Below are positions 6,357 to 15,029 of a stretch of 24,277 bases of DNA, in pieces. The stretch comes from SIG480 sp045636865 (GTDB lineage Bacteria; Bacillota; Clostridia; Oscillospirales; JAAYXM01). Location: the NCBI GenBank assembly GCA_045636865.1, contig JAZTYJ010000003.1:1-24277 (forward strand), given 5' to 3'. Numbering within the stretch: position 1 is the stretch's first letter; each line of letters opens with the position of its first letter. The notes beneath the pieces were generated by a model, which saw only the letters and a program-made list of their open reading frames with translations, ran no database searches and was not told where the DNA came from. A program made the position numbers and the translations under genes.

Positions 6357-7259
6357 TTATACATCACTCACTTTATATGTAAAAATTCCTTTTTCCTTTT
6401 TAAGAACTATCGCTTTTTTGAATATTTTCTGCATTTGCAGTCCCCTGTATATCGGTTTTGAAAACACCTCCTCGGCACTCTCTCCATGGATGGTTGCTAT
6501 GATTCCTACCCCACAGTTTGCAATTTTCGATATTGCTTCCGTGTCTGCTGTCTCTGTTATTTCATCAAGCGCAATGACCTCGGGGGACATTGTCCGAAGC
6601 ATTAAAAGAGAGCCGTATGCTTTTTCCGTTCCGTCCAAAACGTCGGTGCACATACCGACATCAAATTGAGAAACACCCTTTCTCTTTGCGGCAAGCTCTC
6701 CCCTTTCATCAACGAGAGAAACCCTGTACCCCGCATCCGAGACGCATCGCACAAGATCGCGGAGCATCGTCGTTTTTCCGTGTCCAGGTGGGGATATTAT
6801 TATGCTGCTTAATACTCCTTGCGATCTTACAACCTGTAAAAAGACGTCTTTTGCAAAACCCTTTATTTCCCTCGCAACTCTTATGCACACCGAGGATATA
6901 TCACGCATTGTGACCTCTCCCGAAGAGAGCTTTGCACCGCTTCCGCAAAGACCTATCCTGTGTCCGCCCGAAGCCGTTATGTATCCTCTGTTAATGCTTG
7001 ACTGCACCGTGTGGACCGATCCGTGAGTTACGATATCGAGAAACAGAGATATCTCTTCAAAAAGCACCGATGTATGATTGTCTATGACTTTTTCTTTTCC
7101 GCAGATGCTCACCGAAAGTGGTCTTCCCGCACGAAGATGAATTTCGTTTACTTTTATCTTATCCTCATCCGAAAGCGCATTTGCCGCTCGTCTGATTCTC
7201 GGCGGCAGCAGTTCCGTGGCCTGTCCGTATATTTTTAAAAGCTCTGTTTTTTCCTGCAT
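6357..7259 (-). CDS. spoIIIAA: Stage III sporulation protein AA (secretion-type ATPase)
   Basis: Mother-cell cytoplasmic ATPase that is related to secretion ATPases and powers the SpoIIIA apparatus. The Walker A motif S-P-P-G-H-G-K-T-T is near residues 156-164 and a Walker B-like stretch P-E-V-I-A-L-D-E-I-T lies near 226-235. The N-terminal third carries H-L-R-A-G-R-P-L and S-G-G-H-R-I-G, both family landmarks. The length of 300 is normal. The start is ATG 7259, 7 bases after AAAAGGAG; the upstream GTG 7265 lies inside that spacer. It is the first gene of an eight-gene operon ending at spoIIIAH. Confidence 0.96.
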   Translation of the reverse strand: MQEKTELLKIYGQATELLPPRIRRAANALSDEDKIKVNEIHLRAGRPLSVSICGKEKVIDNHTSVLFEEISLFLDIVTHGSVHTVQSSINRGYITASGGHRIGLCGSGAKLSSGEVTMRDISSVCIRVAREIKGFAKDVFLQVVRSQGVLSSIIISPPGHGKTTMLRDLVRCVSDAGYRVSLVDERGELAAKRKGVSQFDVGMCTDVLDGTEKAYGSLLMLRTMSPEVIALDEITETADTEAISKIANCGVGIIATIHGESAEEVFSKPIYRGLQMQKIFKKAIVLKKEKGIFTYKVSDV

Positions 7260-7288
7260 ATTCACTCTCCTTTTCGACTTCTGATAGA

Positions 7289-7318
7289 ATTATATGTACG
7301 AGCTGTGTTTTATAGAAC
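7289..7318 (-). promoter_or_regulatory. Probable sigma-E promoter of the spoIIIA operon
   Basis: On the minus strand, CATATAAT (7289-7296) matches 7 of 8 bases of the sigma-E -10 consensus CATACAAT. A looser -35-like GTTCTATA lies 14 bases upstream (7311-7318). The position, about 30 bases before the spoIIIAA start, fits the known sigma-E control of this operon. The -35 match is weak. Confidence 0.5.
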
Positions 7319-7428
7319 AAAAACGGCAAAATCTCACAACCTCTTTATTTCCAACGCTTTGAAATTGTAATGCAAATCAACTTTACATAGCATTTTCTCT
7401 GACAAGTCCAAAAAATGACCATTGAAAA

Positions 7429-7456
7429 ACCTTTTTTCTTGTCTTTTCATATATTA
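7429..7456 (+). promoter_or_regulatory. Probable sigma-K promoter of the amidase gene
   Basis: CATATATTA (7448-7456) matches the sigma-K -10 pattern CATAnnnTA exactly. An ACC (7429-7431) is placed 16 bases upstream, as expected for the sigma-K -35. A start about 6-7 bases downstream would put the mRNA 5' end right at the AAAGGAGG ribosome binding site (7462-7469), giving a very short leader. Confidence 0.5.
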
Positions 7457-7476
7457 GGCATAAAGGAGGTTTTTTT

Positions 7477-8049
7477 ATGGCTATTAAAATATTTATCGAT
7501 CAGGGACACAACCCCGAAAACGTGAACGCCGGCGCGGAAGGGTTTGGTCTTCGCGAACAGGACATTACTTACAACGTCGGCTTATATCTGCGCGACATAT
7601 TGAATGCAGACCCGCGCTTTGAGGCACGCGTTTCACGCCCCACTCCCGACACTATCCTCGGAACAACCAATGCAACAAGTCTTGCCGCACGCGTAAATGA
7701 AGCAAACAGCTGGCCTGCTGATTATTTTTTGAGTATCCACACAAACGCAAATACGAATCCTTCGGTAAACGGAACCGAGATGTATATTTATCGATCGGGT
7801 TCGACCGCACAGGCTCTTGCAGAATCTCTTCTTGATTCCATAACACAGCGGCTTGATACCAAGAGAAACGGTGTTTTCGTCCGCCCTTCTCTCTACGTTC
7901 TCAGAAGAACGAGGATGCCTGCAGTTTTGCTTGAGCTTGCGTATATCACAAATGCGGAAGATGCTGAAAAACTTGAAGATCGCCAGTATGATTTTGCATA
8001 CGCGATATACACGGGGCTTCTCAATTTTTTTGGATTTGAAATTATATAA
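7477..8049 (+). CDS. N-acetylmuramoyl-L-alanine amidase (Amidase_3), CwlC-like
   Basis: Zinc amidase that cuts the bond between N-acetylmuramic acid and the stem peptide of peptidoglycan. The single Amidase_3 domain fills the whole 190 residues. The zinc ligands are visible as H11 (D-Q-G-H-N-P), E27 (L-R-E-Q-D) and H88 (L-S-I-H-T-N-A), with the catalytic Glu at 153 (L-L-E-L-A-Y-I-T-N). There is no signal peptide and no SPOR or other wall-binding domain. Signal-less Amidase_3 enzymes include CwlC, which lyses the mother cell at the end of sporulation, and phage endolysins. The sigma-K-like promoter and the divergent spoIIIA operon favour a mother-cell lysin, but this is inference. AAAGGAGG precedes the ATG by 7 bases. 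Confidence 0.93.
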   Translation: MAIKIFIDQGHNPENVNAGAEGFGLREQDITYNVGLYLRDILNADPRFEARVSRPTPDTILGTTNATSLAARVNEANSWPADYFLSIHTNANTNPSVNGTEMYIYRSGSTAQALAESLLDSITQRLDTKRNGVFVRPSLYVLRRTRMPAVLLELAYITNAEDAEKLEDRQYDFAYAIYTGLLNFFGFEII

Positions 8050-8054
8050 AAAAG

Positions 8055-8083
8055 TGGAAATTTCTCCGTATATATGGTAGAAT
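8055..8083 (+). promoter_or_regulatory. Sigma-A promoter with extended -10
   Basis: TAGAAT (8078-8083) is preceded directly by TGG, an extended -10. A 4-of-6 match to the -35, TGGAAA (8055-8060), sits 17 bases upstream. It should drive the gene at 8114 and the ABC-F gene behind it. Confidence 0.55.
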
Positions 8084-8113
8084 ATTCTGTGTATGTATAC
8101 GGAGGTAATTTCT

Positions 8114-8902
8114 ATGGGTACTGTTTTTGAAAATATCGGTTTTAACATAACAAGCGAGGAGGATGTTTATCGCCTTGCAGACCTCGTTTTAAACTCAGGC
8201 AAGCTCCTTCTTGCAGATGATGGAGCTTACGCCGTTTTTTCAGACAAATCGGGTGCTGAGGTCTGGGAAAGAGTTGCGCTTGACCATAAAGAAAAGAGTG
8301 TTTCTCTTCTCAATATTGATCCGCACTTTAACGGAAGCTGTGTCTGGCGTCTTGAGCTCGTCCGCGATTTCGCTGCCGAGAGAGATGATTTTCTCGATTG
8401 CAAGGCGCTTCTCAAAAAGCCTGAGAGCGACCGTTCTTTCTGTGCGAGAATTATGGGAAGCCTCGCCGCAAAAAATCTCGCACCCAATGAAGAATATGAT
8501 TTTCAGGTTTCAATGATTCCTCATTCAATTGCCTTTTTTGAAAATGAACTTCAGATGAGAAAGCTTCTATCTGATGAGACAACCGCACTCGGTGCAATTG
8601 TTCCCGTCGGTATGTACACGAGAATGCTTGCCGCAGATGAAACAATCGGCGAAACCGACCTTCTGCTTTCGAGAGTTGCCGCGGAGATTACCTCGGGCGA
8701 TGTCCGGTTTATGATTACTGACGACACTCCCGTCGGGGAATTTCTCCATCTGACTCTCAAAACGGATTTCGGTCCGCTTGACGTTGCGGTCAGCCAGAAT
8801 TATTATGAAAACCGCGAACTTCCGCGTCTTTGCGAAGGCGGATATATCGCCGTGGTAAACGGAATTATTTCAGCAAAATTAATCAAGAGAGAAAAGGTTT
8901 AA
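8114..8902 (+). CDS. Uncharacterised cytoplasmic protein upstream of ABC-F
   Basis: I do not recognise this 262-residue protein. It has no signal sequence, membrane segment or obvious catalytic motif. It is acidic, with alternating hydrophobic strands and charged helices. The stretch L-L-A-D-D-G-A-Y-A-V-F-S-D-K-S-G looks like a beta hairpin, and a second half rich in beta-type patterns ends F-G-P-L-D-V-A-V-S. The ATG at 8114 is chosen over 8093 because GGAGG at 8101-8105 lies 8 bases before it and would fall inside the longer frame. It ends 4 bases before the ABC-F gene, so the two are almost certainly co-transcribed, which hints at a translation- or ribosome-related role without proving one. 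Confidence 0.8.
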   Translation: MGTVFENIGFNITSEEDVYRLADLVLNSGKLLLADDGAYAVFSDKSGAEVWERVALDHKEKSVSLLNIDPHFNGSCVWRLELVRDFAAERDDFLDCKALLKKPESDRSFCARIMGSLAAKNLAPNEEYDFQVSMIPHSIAFFENELQMRKLLSDETTALGAIVPVGMYTRMLAADETIGETDLLLSRVAAEITSGDVRFMITDDTPVGEFLHLTLKTDFGPLDVAVSQNYYENRELPRLCEGGYIAVVNGIISAKLIKREKV

Positions 8903-8906
8903 ACAA

Positions 8907-10787
8907 ATGATAGATATTTCAGTTTCAAAACTGAATAAATTTTTCGGTGAAAACCACCTTTTGCGTGATCTTTCGTTTACTGTTCTGCAGGGTGAAAGAG
9001 TCGGACTTCTCGGTGACAACGGCTCAGGAAAAACAACACTCTTTAAGATTCTTGCAGGTGAGGAGGATTACGACTCGGGCGAAGTTTTAATTCCGCCTGA
9101 CCGAAGAATTGCGGTTGTTTCGCAGATTCCGGATTTCCCTTCGGAATATACGGTTTCGGATGTTATTAACACAGCTTTTTCCGACCTTTCTGCAATATCA
9201 AAAAAGCTCCGCGACCTTGAGCGCATGATGGAGGTTTATTCCGACTCCGAAATTCTTTCGAGATACGACTCGCTTTCTCATCGTTTTGAGCATATGGGCG
9301 GATACACTATGGAAACCGACATAAACAAAACGTGCAACGGTCTCGGAATCTCAGACGAAATGAGAAGCCGCCTCTTCTCTACCCTTTCGGGTGGCGAGAA
9401 AACGCGAATTATGATAGCGTGCGCGCTTTTAAAAAAGCCTGATATTCTACTTCTTGACGAGCCGACAAACCACCTCGATATTGACGCTGTCGAATGGCTC
9501 GAGAATTATCTTCCAACCTTCCACGGTACGGTCTTTATCATATCGCACGACAGATACTTTATTGACAGGTGCATTACTCGCGTCATTGAGCTTTCTGACG
9601 GTGTTGCGGAATTCTATTCCGGAAATTACAGTTTCTACGTAAAAGAACGTGAAGCGCGCTATCTTGAACAGCTTAAACGATACAAAGCCGAACAGGCGGC
9701 GATTGAAAAGCTCGAATTCACGGCAGAGCGTATGCACGGCTGGGGTATGGGAAACAAAAAACTCCAGGTGCGTGCATTTGCGATAGAAAAGCGAATTGAA
9801 CGTATGCGAAGGACCGAAAAGCCGAAGGAAATCAGATCTACCATACACGCGCAGTTCAATTCTGTAGGCTTTCTCGGTGATACCGTTTTCAAGATACACG
9901 ACTTATCAAAGTCGTTCGGTGAGAAAACACTTTTCGATTCACTGAGCCTTGCTATGAAAAACGGAGACAGGATTGCACTCGTCGGCGATAACGGCTCGGG
10001 AAAAACAACGCTCCTTGACATCATCGCAGGAAAAGGTATCCCCGACCGCGGAAGCGTCACCTTCAACCCCTCTGTAAAATCTGCTATGCTTCCGCAGAAT
10101 ATAACCTTCACAAACGAAGCCCGTTCAATCCTTGATACGATACTCTATGACCTCAACGTCTCAACACAGACGGCGAGAAACCGACTTGCATCCTTTCTCT
10201 TCTTCGGAGACGATGTCTTTGACAGCGTATCTACCCTTTCGGGTGGTGAACGCTCGCGACTTAAGCTCTGCGAGATTATGGCAGGCGATATAAATCTCCT
10301 CCTTCTCGACGAACCGACAAACCACCTTGACATCTCCTCACGCGAGTGGATTGAAGAGGCAGTTTCCGACTTTGACGGTGCACTTCTCTTTGTTTCGCAC
10401 GACAGATACTTTACAAGCAAGTTTGCAAACAGGGTATGGGAGCTTCGTGACGGAAAGATATACGACTTTGAAGGCTCGTTTGATGATTTCAGACGTGAAA
10501 AGCAGTTGCTACTTGAGAATATGCAAAACAAGCCTTCCGAGAAGAAAACGGAGAAAAAGGAAAAGCCGAAAGCTCCGAACAAAAAGCTCAACGACAAAAA
10601 ACTTCGCGAGGTTGAGCGCGAGATTTCTCAGATAGAAAAAAGACTTTCCGAGATTGCAGACGAAGAGACCGCTGCATCAAGCGATTTTGAGACTCTTTCA
10701 AAGCTTTTTGAGGAAAAAGAAGTCCTCAATCTGCAACTTGAAGAAAAAATGCTTATCTGGGAAGAATTATACAACGAAAGTGTTTAA
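8907..10787 (+). CDS. ABC-F family ATP-binding protein (YdiF/Uup-like)
   Basis: Soluble twin ATPase of the ABC-F family; characterised members act on the ribosome in translation control, and some protect it from antibiotics. Two nucleotide-binding domains are present with no membrane part. Walker A G-D-N-G-S-G-K-T-T is at 36-44 and 360-368. The signature L-S-G-G-E occurs at 160-164 and 444-448, and D-E-P-T-N-H-L-D at 184-191 and 468-475. The interdomain linker (about 240-310) holds the K-R-Y-K-A-E-Q helix pair typical of the family. A Lys/Glu-rich coiled coil (about 545-626) forms the C-terminus, as in Uup/YdiF. At 626 residues the length is normal. Nothing marks it as a resistance member, and the subfamily cannot be assigned by eye. 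Confidence 0.95.
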   Translation: MIDISVSKLNKFFGENHLLRDLSFTVLQGERVGLLGDNGSGKTTLFKILAGEEDYDSGEVLIPPDRRIAVVSQIPDFPSEYTVSDVINTAFSDLSAISKKLRDLERMMEVYSDSEILSRYDSLSHRFEHMGGYTMETDINKTCNGLGISDEMRSRLFSTLSGGEKTRIMIACALLKKPDILLLDEPTNHLDIDAVEWLENYLPTFHGTVFIISHDRYFIDRCITRVIELSDGVAEFYSGNYSFYVKEREARYLEQLKRYKAEQAAIEKLEFTAERMHGWGMGNKKLQVRAFAIEKRIERMRRTEKPKEIRSTIHAQFNSVGFLGDTVFKIHDLSKSFGEKTLFDSLSLAMKNGDRIALVGDNGSGKTTLLDIIAGKGIPDRGSVTFNPSVKSAMLPQNITFTNEARSILDTILYDLNVSTQTARNRLASFLFFGDDVFDSVSTLSGGERSRLKLCEIMAGDINLLLLDEPTNHLDISSREWIEEAVSDFDGALLFVSHDRYFTSKFANRVWELRDGKIYDFEGSFDDFRREKQLLLENMQNKPSEKKTEKKEKPKAPNKKLNDKKLREVEREISQIEKRLSEIADEETAASSDFETLSKLFEEKEVLNLQLEEKMLIWEELYNESV

Positions 10788-10811
10788 ATCCTTTAAAGAA
10801 TATGATATAAT
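10783..10811 (+). promoter_or_regulatory. Sigma-A promoter upstream of prfA
   Basis: TATAAT (10806-10811) is a perfect -10, preceded by TGA (extended -10). The -35-like TTTAAA (10783-10788) is 17 bases upstream and overlaps the ABC-F stop codon. There is no terminator between the ABC-F gene and prfA, so read-through is also likely. Confidence 0.65.
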
Positions 10812-10850
10812 ATAATTTATGGATTAAATAAATCAACGAGAGGTAAAAAT

Positions 10851-11924
10851 ATGTTAGACAAACTTAAGTTTCTTGAAGACAAATTCAACGAGCTCGAAGC
10901 AAAGCTCGCTGACCCTTCACTTTATAACGATCCTGCCCTTGCGGCAAAGCTTTCAAAGGAGCAGAAGCAACTCACTCCGATCATCGAGTGCTACCGCAAT
11001 TACTGCGATACGGATGCAGAAATTTCTGACCTTCGCGAAATGCTCGACGGCAAGCTCGATCCGGATTTTCGTGAAATGGCACAGGAAGAGTTTACTCTTG
11101 CAAAGGAAAAGCTTGCTTCCCTTGAGCAGGAGCTCAAGATTCTCCTTCTTCCGACAGACCCGAACGACGACAAAAACGTTATCGTCGAAATCCGCGGCGG
11201 TGCAGGCGGTGAAGAGGCGGCTTTATTTGCTCATTCTCTCTATCGTATGTATTCGATGTATGCCGAATCTCGCAGATGGGGTACTGAAGTTGTTTCCGTG
11301 AATGAAACCGAGCTTGGCGGCATAAAGGAAATAAGCTTTGTCATTGAAGGCGCGGGGGCATACTCCCGCCTTAAGTTTGAAAGCGGTGTTCACCGTGTTC
11401 AGCGCGTTCCCGACACCGAATCTTCAGGTCGAATCCACACATCCACCGTTACGGTTGCTGTTCTGCCTGAAGCTGAAGAGGTTGAAGTTGAGCTCAATAT
11501 GTCAGACGTTGACGTTGACACTTTCCGCGCATCAGGTGCGGGCGGTCAGCACGTTAACAAAACAGAATCTGCAATACGACTCACTCATCGCCCGACGGGC
11601 ATTGTTGTCGAGTGTCAGGACGAGCGAAGCCAGCACAAGAACAAAGACCGCGCTATTAAGATTCTCCGTTCAAAGCTTTATGACATCCAGATGCAGGAGC
11701 AGGCATCACAGATCGCCGCAGAACGAAAGAGCCAGGTTGGTACGGGCGACCGCAGCGAAAGAATCAGGACATACAACTATCCGCAGGGACGCGTTACAGA
11801 CCATCGCATAGGTCTTACACTCTACAAGCTTGAGCAGTTTATGAACGGTGATATCGACGAAATGATCGATTCAATCATCACAGCCGATCAGGCAGAAAAG
11901 CTCAAGGCATCCGAGAATGCGTAA
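10851..11924 (+). CDS. prfA: Peptide chain release factor 1
   Basis: RF1 recognises UAA and UAG stop codons and triggers hydrolysis of peptidyl-tRNA. The G-G-Q motif is at 231-233 (A-S-G-A-G-G-Q-H-V-N-K-T). The codon-recognition tripeptide of the P-x-T type is P-D-T at 187-189, which separates it from RF2 (S-P-F). E-I-R-G-G-A-G-G-E-E is at about 113-122. Length 357 is normal. GAGAGG precedes the ATG. It opens a run of six genes ending at the fumarase subunit. The methylase gene prmC, which modifies the GGQ glutamine and often follows prfA in Firmicutes, is not here. Confidence 0.97.
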   Translation: MLDKLKFLEDKFNELEAKLADPSLYNDPALAAKLSKEQKQLTPIIECYRNYCDTDAEISDLREMLDGKLDPDFREMAQEEFTLAKEKLASLEQELKILLLPTDPNDDKNVIVEIRGGAGGEEAALFAHSLYRMYSMYAESRRWGTEVVSVNETELGGIKEISFVIEGAGAYSRLKFESGVHRVQRVPDTESSGRIHTSTVTVAVLPEAEEVEVELNMSDVDVDTFRASGAGGQHVNKTESAIRLTHRPTGIVVECQDERSQHKNKDRAIKILRSKLYDIQMQEQASQIAAERKSQVGTGDRSERIRTYNYPQGRVTDHRIGLTLYKLEQFMNGDIDEMIDSIITADQAEKLKASENA

Positions 11925-11949
11925 ACCTCCGAAAGGAAGCTGATCTCTT

Positions 11950-12996
11950 ATGACAACAGAGCTTATACGCATACGCGGACTTATGGAGAATGCAGAGGAT
12001 TTTGTCCGTGCAGGAAAGCTTTTAAAAAACGGAAGTGTTGTTGCAATTCCCACCGAAACGGTTTACGGGCTTGCCGCAAATGCTTACGATCCGGAGGCTG
12101 TTTCAAAAATCTTTGAGGCAAAGGGACGTCCGCAGGATAATCCACTCATTGTTCACATTTCAGATTTCTCCGATATTTCAAACCTTACAACAGAATTTCC
12201 CGACGTTGCGGCTACTCTCGCCGAGAAGTTCTGGCCGGGTCCGCTTACGATGATACTCAAAAAAAGCGATAAAGTCCCCTTTGAGGTTACAGCAGGACTT
12301 TCCACCGTTGCGGTGCGTTTTCCGTCTCACAAGGTCGCACTTGCCGTGATTGATGCGGCAGGCGTTCCGCTTGCGGCTCCGTCTGCGAATCTTTCGGGAA
12401 AACCGAGCCCAACGAGCGCACAACACGTTATGCGTGACCTGTCCGGCAGAATCCCTATGATTTTAGACGGCGGAAAATGTGAAGTCGGCCTTGAGTCTAC
12501 CGTTATTGATCTGACCAAAGACGTTCCGACGCTTCTCCGTCCGGGTGGAATTACTCTTTCGGAGCTTCGCGACGCGATAGGAAACGTTAATGTTGACCCG
12601 AAGATTCTGGAGGAGGTTTCTGACAACGAACCCGTCGCCTCTCCCGGAATGAAATACAAGCACTATGCTCCTGCTTCCCCCGTCGTTATTGTTGACGGTA
12701 GTGCCGAAGCTTTCTGCAATTTTGTTGTTTCCGAGTGTGCGGATAAAAAAGTGGCTGTTTTATGCTTTGAAGAAGAGCTTGAGCTTTTCAGGGATACGGA
12801 TATCAAAGCCGTTCCTTACGGCAGGCTCTCTCATCCGGATGAGCTTGCAGCTGAGCTTTTCTCCGCGCTCCGCGAACTTGACGATATTGCTCCCGACATA
12901 ATTTACGCACGCGAACCCGACTGCAAGGACGGTATGGAGCTTGCCGTTGTAAACAGGCTCAGCCGCGCCGCAGGTTTTTCTAAAATTTCCGTTTAG
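11950..12996 (+). CDS. Threonylcarbamoyl-AMP synthase (Sua5/YwlC)
   Basis: Makes threonylcarbamoyl-AMP from threonine, bicarbonate and ATP, the first step of the t6A modification of tRNAs that read ANN codons. The YrdC/Sua5 core (about residues 15-205) shows I-P-T-E-T-V-Y-G-L-A, K-G-R-P-Q-D-N-P-L and A-P-S-A-N-L-S-G-K-P-S-P-T. The linker S-P-G-M-K-Y-K-H-Y-A-P leads into the C-terminal Sua5 domain, so this is the long two-domain form (348 aa). GAAAGGAAG lies before the ATG, and a 25-base gap separates it from prfA. The prfA-ywlC neighbourhood is common in Firmicutes. Confidence 0.95.
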   Translation: MTTELIRIRGLMENAEDFVRAGKLLKNGSVVAIPTETVYGLAANAYDPEAVSKIFEAKGRPQDNPLIVHISDFSDISNLTTEFPDVAATLAEKFWPGPLTMILKKSDKVPFEVTAGLSTVAVRFPSHKVALAVIDAAGVPLAAPSANLSGKPSPTSAQHVMRDLSGRIPMILDGGKCEVGLESTVIDLTKDVPTLLRPGGITLSELRDAIGNVNVDPKILEEVSDNEPVASPGMKYKHYAPASPVVIVDGSAEAFCNFVVSECADKKVAVLCFEEELELFRDTDIKAVPYGRLSHPDELAAELFSALRELDDIAPDIIYAREPDCKDGMELAVVNRLSRAAGFSKISV

Positions 12997-13008
12997 GCGG
13001 TGTTTTAA

Positions 13009-13611
13009 ATGCTTACAATAGGAATAACAGGCGGAAGCGGTGCCGGAAAAAGCACAGTTTCCGAAATCATCGCATCCTTCGGCGGTGAGGCTATCGACGC
13101 TGACCGCGTTTATGCCCGGCTTCTGAACGATTCGGATGCGATGCTAAAAGAGCTCGGGCGCCGCTTTCCCGATGCGCTACTCCCTGATGGACGCCTTTCA
13201 AGACGGCATCTTGCAGAAATCGTTTTTTCTGATAAGGAATCTCTTTCTGACCTCAATAAAATAGCTCACAAATTTGTTATTGAAGAAACAGAAAAAAGGA
13301 TGGCAGAGCTCTACCAAAGAAATGTTCCGCACATCACGCTTGACGCTATCGCCCTTTGTGAAAGCGGTCTTTCAAAAATCTGCGACTTCACAATCGGCGT
13401 TATCGCTCCGCGTGCCGTCCGCTTGCAGCGGATATGTGCACGCGACAACATTGACAGCATGGCGGCATCAGCAAGAATCAACGCACAACAGCCGGATGAA
13501 TTTTATAAGGAAAACTGTGATTTTATAATAGTAAACGACGGTGATATTGATGCCGTTTATGAAAAGACAAAAGAGGTTTTCAATCTTATTACGAAAGGAT
13601 CTGCAGAGTAA
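13009..13611 (+). CDS. coaE: Dephospho-CoA kinase
   Basis: Phosphorylates dephospho-CoA on the ribose 3'-OH, the last step of coenzyme A synthesis. The P-loop G-I-T-G-G-S-G-A-G-K-S-T is at residues 5-16. The F-G-G-E-A-I-D-A-D segment follows, with the Asp that contacts the acceptor. R-L-Q-R-I-C-A-R-D is in the lid/acceptor region, and the C-terminal N-D-G-D motif is present. The length of 200 is normal. It starts 12 bases after the Sua5 stop, and its own stop abuts the next ATG (TAAATG). Confidence 0.95.
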   Translation: MLTIGITGGSGAGKSTVSEIIASFGGEAIDADRVYARLLNDSDAMLKELGRRFPDALLPDGRLSRRHLAEIVFSDKESLSDLNKIAHKFVIEETEKRMAELYQRNVPHITLDAIALCESGLSKICDFTIGVIAPRAVRLQRICARDNIDSMAASARINAQQPDEFYKENCDFIIVNDGDIDAVYEKTKEVFNLITKGSAE

Positions 13612-15018
13612 ATGAGTAACAAAAAAACTGAACTCGATGCTCTTCGCGAGCGTCTTGAATTCAAACCGAAAAATATCTTTTTTGAAGATTTTGATAAGGA
13701 AGCTTGCTCCTTCTTCTGTGAAGAGTACAAGGCTTTTCTCAACGTCGGCAAAACCGAAAGGCTCTGCGTAAAAGAATCAATCGCAATAGCGGAGAAGTTT
13801 GGTTTCCGCGAGTATGTGCGCGGAATGAAGCTTTCTGCAGGCGATAAGATTTATCGCAACAACAGAGATAAGGCCATTGTTTTTGCAGTTATCGGTAAGA
13901 AAGACGTTTCATGTGGCGTAAACATTGCCGCAGCACACATTGATGCTCCGAGAATTGACTTTAAGCAGATGCCGCTTTACGAAAGCGAAGGTCTTGCACT
14001 TTTTAAGACTCACTACTATGGCGGAATAAAGAAGTATCAATGGCCGGCAATCCCGCTTGAGCTTTGCGGCGTTGTTGCAAAAAAGAACGGCGAGGTTGTT
14101 GAAATCTCTGTCGGCAAAGACCCGTCTGATCCCGTTTTTGTTATTACTGACCTTCTCCCCCATCTCGGAAAGGATCAGCTTTCAAAAAAAGCAAATGAGG
14201 TTATCGCAGGAGAGGCTCTCACTATCCTTTGCGGAAGCGAGCCCATCTATGGTGCAGACGAAAAGACGAGCGATGCAATAAAGCTCAACATTCTCCGTAT
14301 TTTAAACGAAAAATACGGTATCACCGAAGAAGATTTCCTCTCGGCAGAGCTTTCCGCTGTCCCTGCATTTGACGCACGCGATATCGGCTTTGACCGTTCG
14401 CTCATCGGCTCATATGCACACGATGACCGCGTCTGTGCATATCCCTCACTCCGCGCGCTTACAGACATGGAAACGCCCGAAAAAACCGCACTCTGCATAC
14501 TTGCAGACAAAGAGGAAATCGGCTCTGAAGGCACAAGCAGTATGAAATCTGCATTTTTTGATACTTTCATCGATGATATCTGCAACGCATTCGGCACAAC
14601 GCTTCGCGAGTGCTATGAAAAGTCTGCCTGCCTCTCAACAGACGTTACTGCGGCGATGGATCCGAACTACCCCGAAGTATGCGAGAAACAGAATGCGGCA
14701 TACGTAAACCGCGGCATCGCTCTTGCAAAATATACAGGCTCAAGAGGAAAATACGATTCAAACGACGCGTCAGCCGAAATGATCGCTAAGCTCCGCAGAA
14801 TCTTCGACGAGAACAATATCGTCTGGCAGATGGGTGAGCTCGGCAAGGTCGATCAGGGCGGCGGCGGAACGGTTGCTATGTATATGGCAAACCGCAATAT
14901 CGACACAATCGACGCCGGTGTTCCCGTTCTCAGTATGCACTCACCGTTTGAAACCGTTTCTAAAAACGATGTCTATATGACATATCTTGCAATTTCGGCA
15001 TTCTTTAAGAATTACTAA
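13612..15018 (+). CDS. M18 family aminopeptidase
   Basis: Cytoplasmic zinc aminopeptidase of family M18, which removes N-terminal (often acidic) residues from peptides. The metal-site motifs are visible in order: A-A-H-I-D-A-P-R, D-K-E-E-I-G-S-E-G, S-T-D-V-T-A-A-M-D-P and S-M-H-S-P-F-E. The 468 residues fit the clostridial M18 aminopeptidases, which are a little longer than aspartyl aminopeptidase DNPEP-type bacterial homologues. There is no signal peptide. The ATG follows the coaE stop directly, and thioredoxin reductase begins 11 bases downstream. Substrate preference cannot be read from sequence. Confidence 0.92.
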   Translation: MSNKKTELDALRERLEFKPKNIFFEDFDKEACSFFCEEYKAFLNVGKTERLCVKESIAIAEKFGFREYVRGMKLSAGDKIYRNNRDKAIVFAVIGKKDVSCGVNIAAAHIDAPRIDFKQMPLYESEGLALFKTHYYGGIKKYQWPAIPLELCGVVAKKNGEVVEISVGKDPSDPVFVITDLLPHLGKDQLSKKANEVIAGEALTILCGSEPIYGADEKTSDAIKLNILRILNEKYGITEEDFLSAELSAVPAFDARDIGFDRSLIGSYAHDDRVCAYPSLRALTDMETPEKTALCILADKEEIGSEGTSSMKSAFFDTFIDDICNAFGTTLRECYEKSACLSTDVTAAMDPNYPEVCEKQNAAYVNRGIALAKYTGSRGKYDSNDASAEMIAKLRRIFDENNIVWQMGELGKVDQGGGGTVAMYMANRNIDTIDAGVPVLSMHSPFETVSKNDVYMTYLAISAFFKNY

Positions 15019-15029
15019 AGGAAGAGTCT

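Noticed and set aside
5829..6669. Plus-strand frames opposite spoIIIAA and spoIIIAB.
   Set aside because: Antisense shadows; the minus-strand genes show conserved motifs and tight operon spacing.
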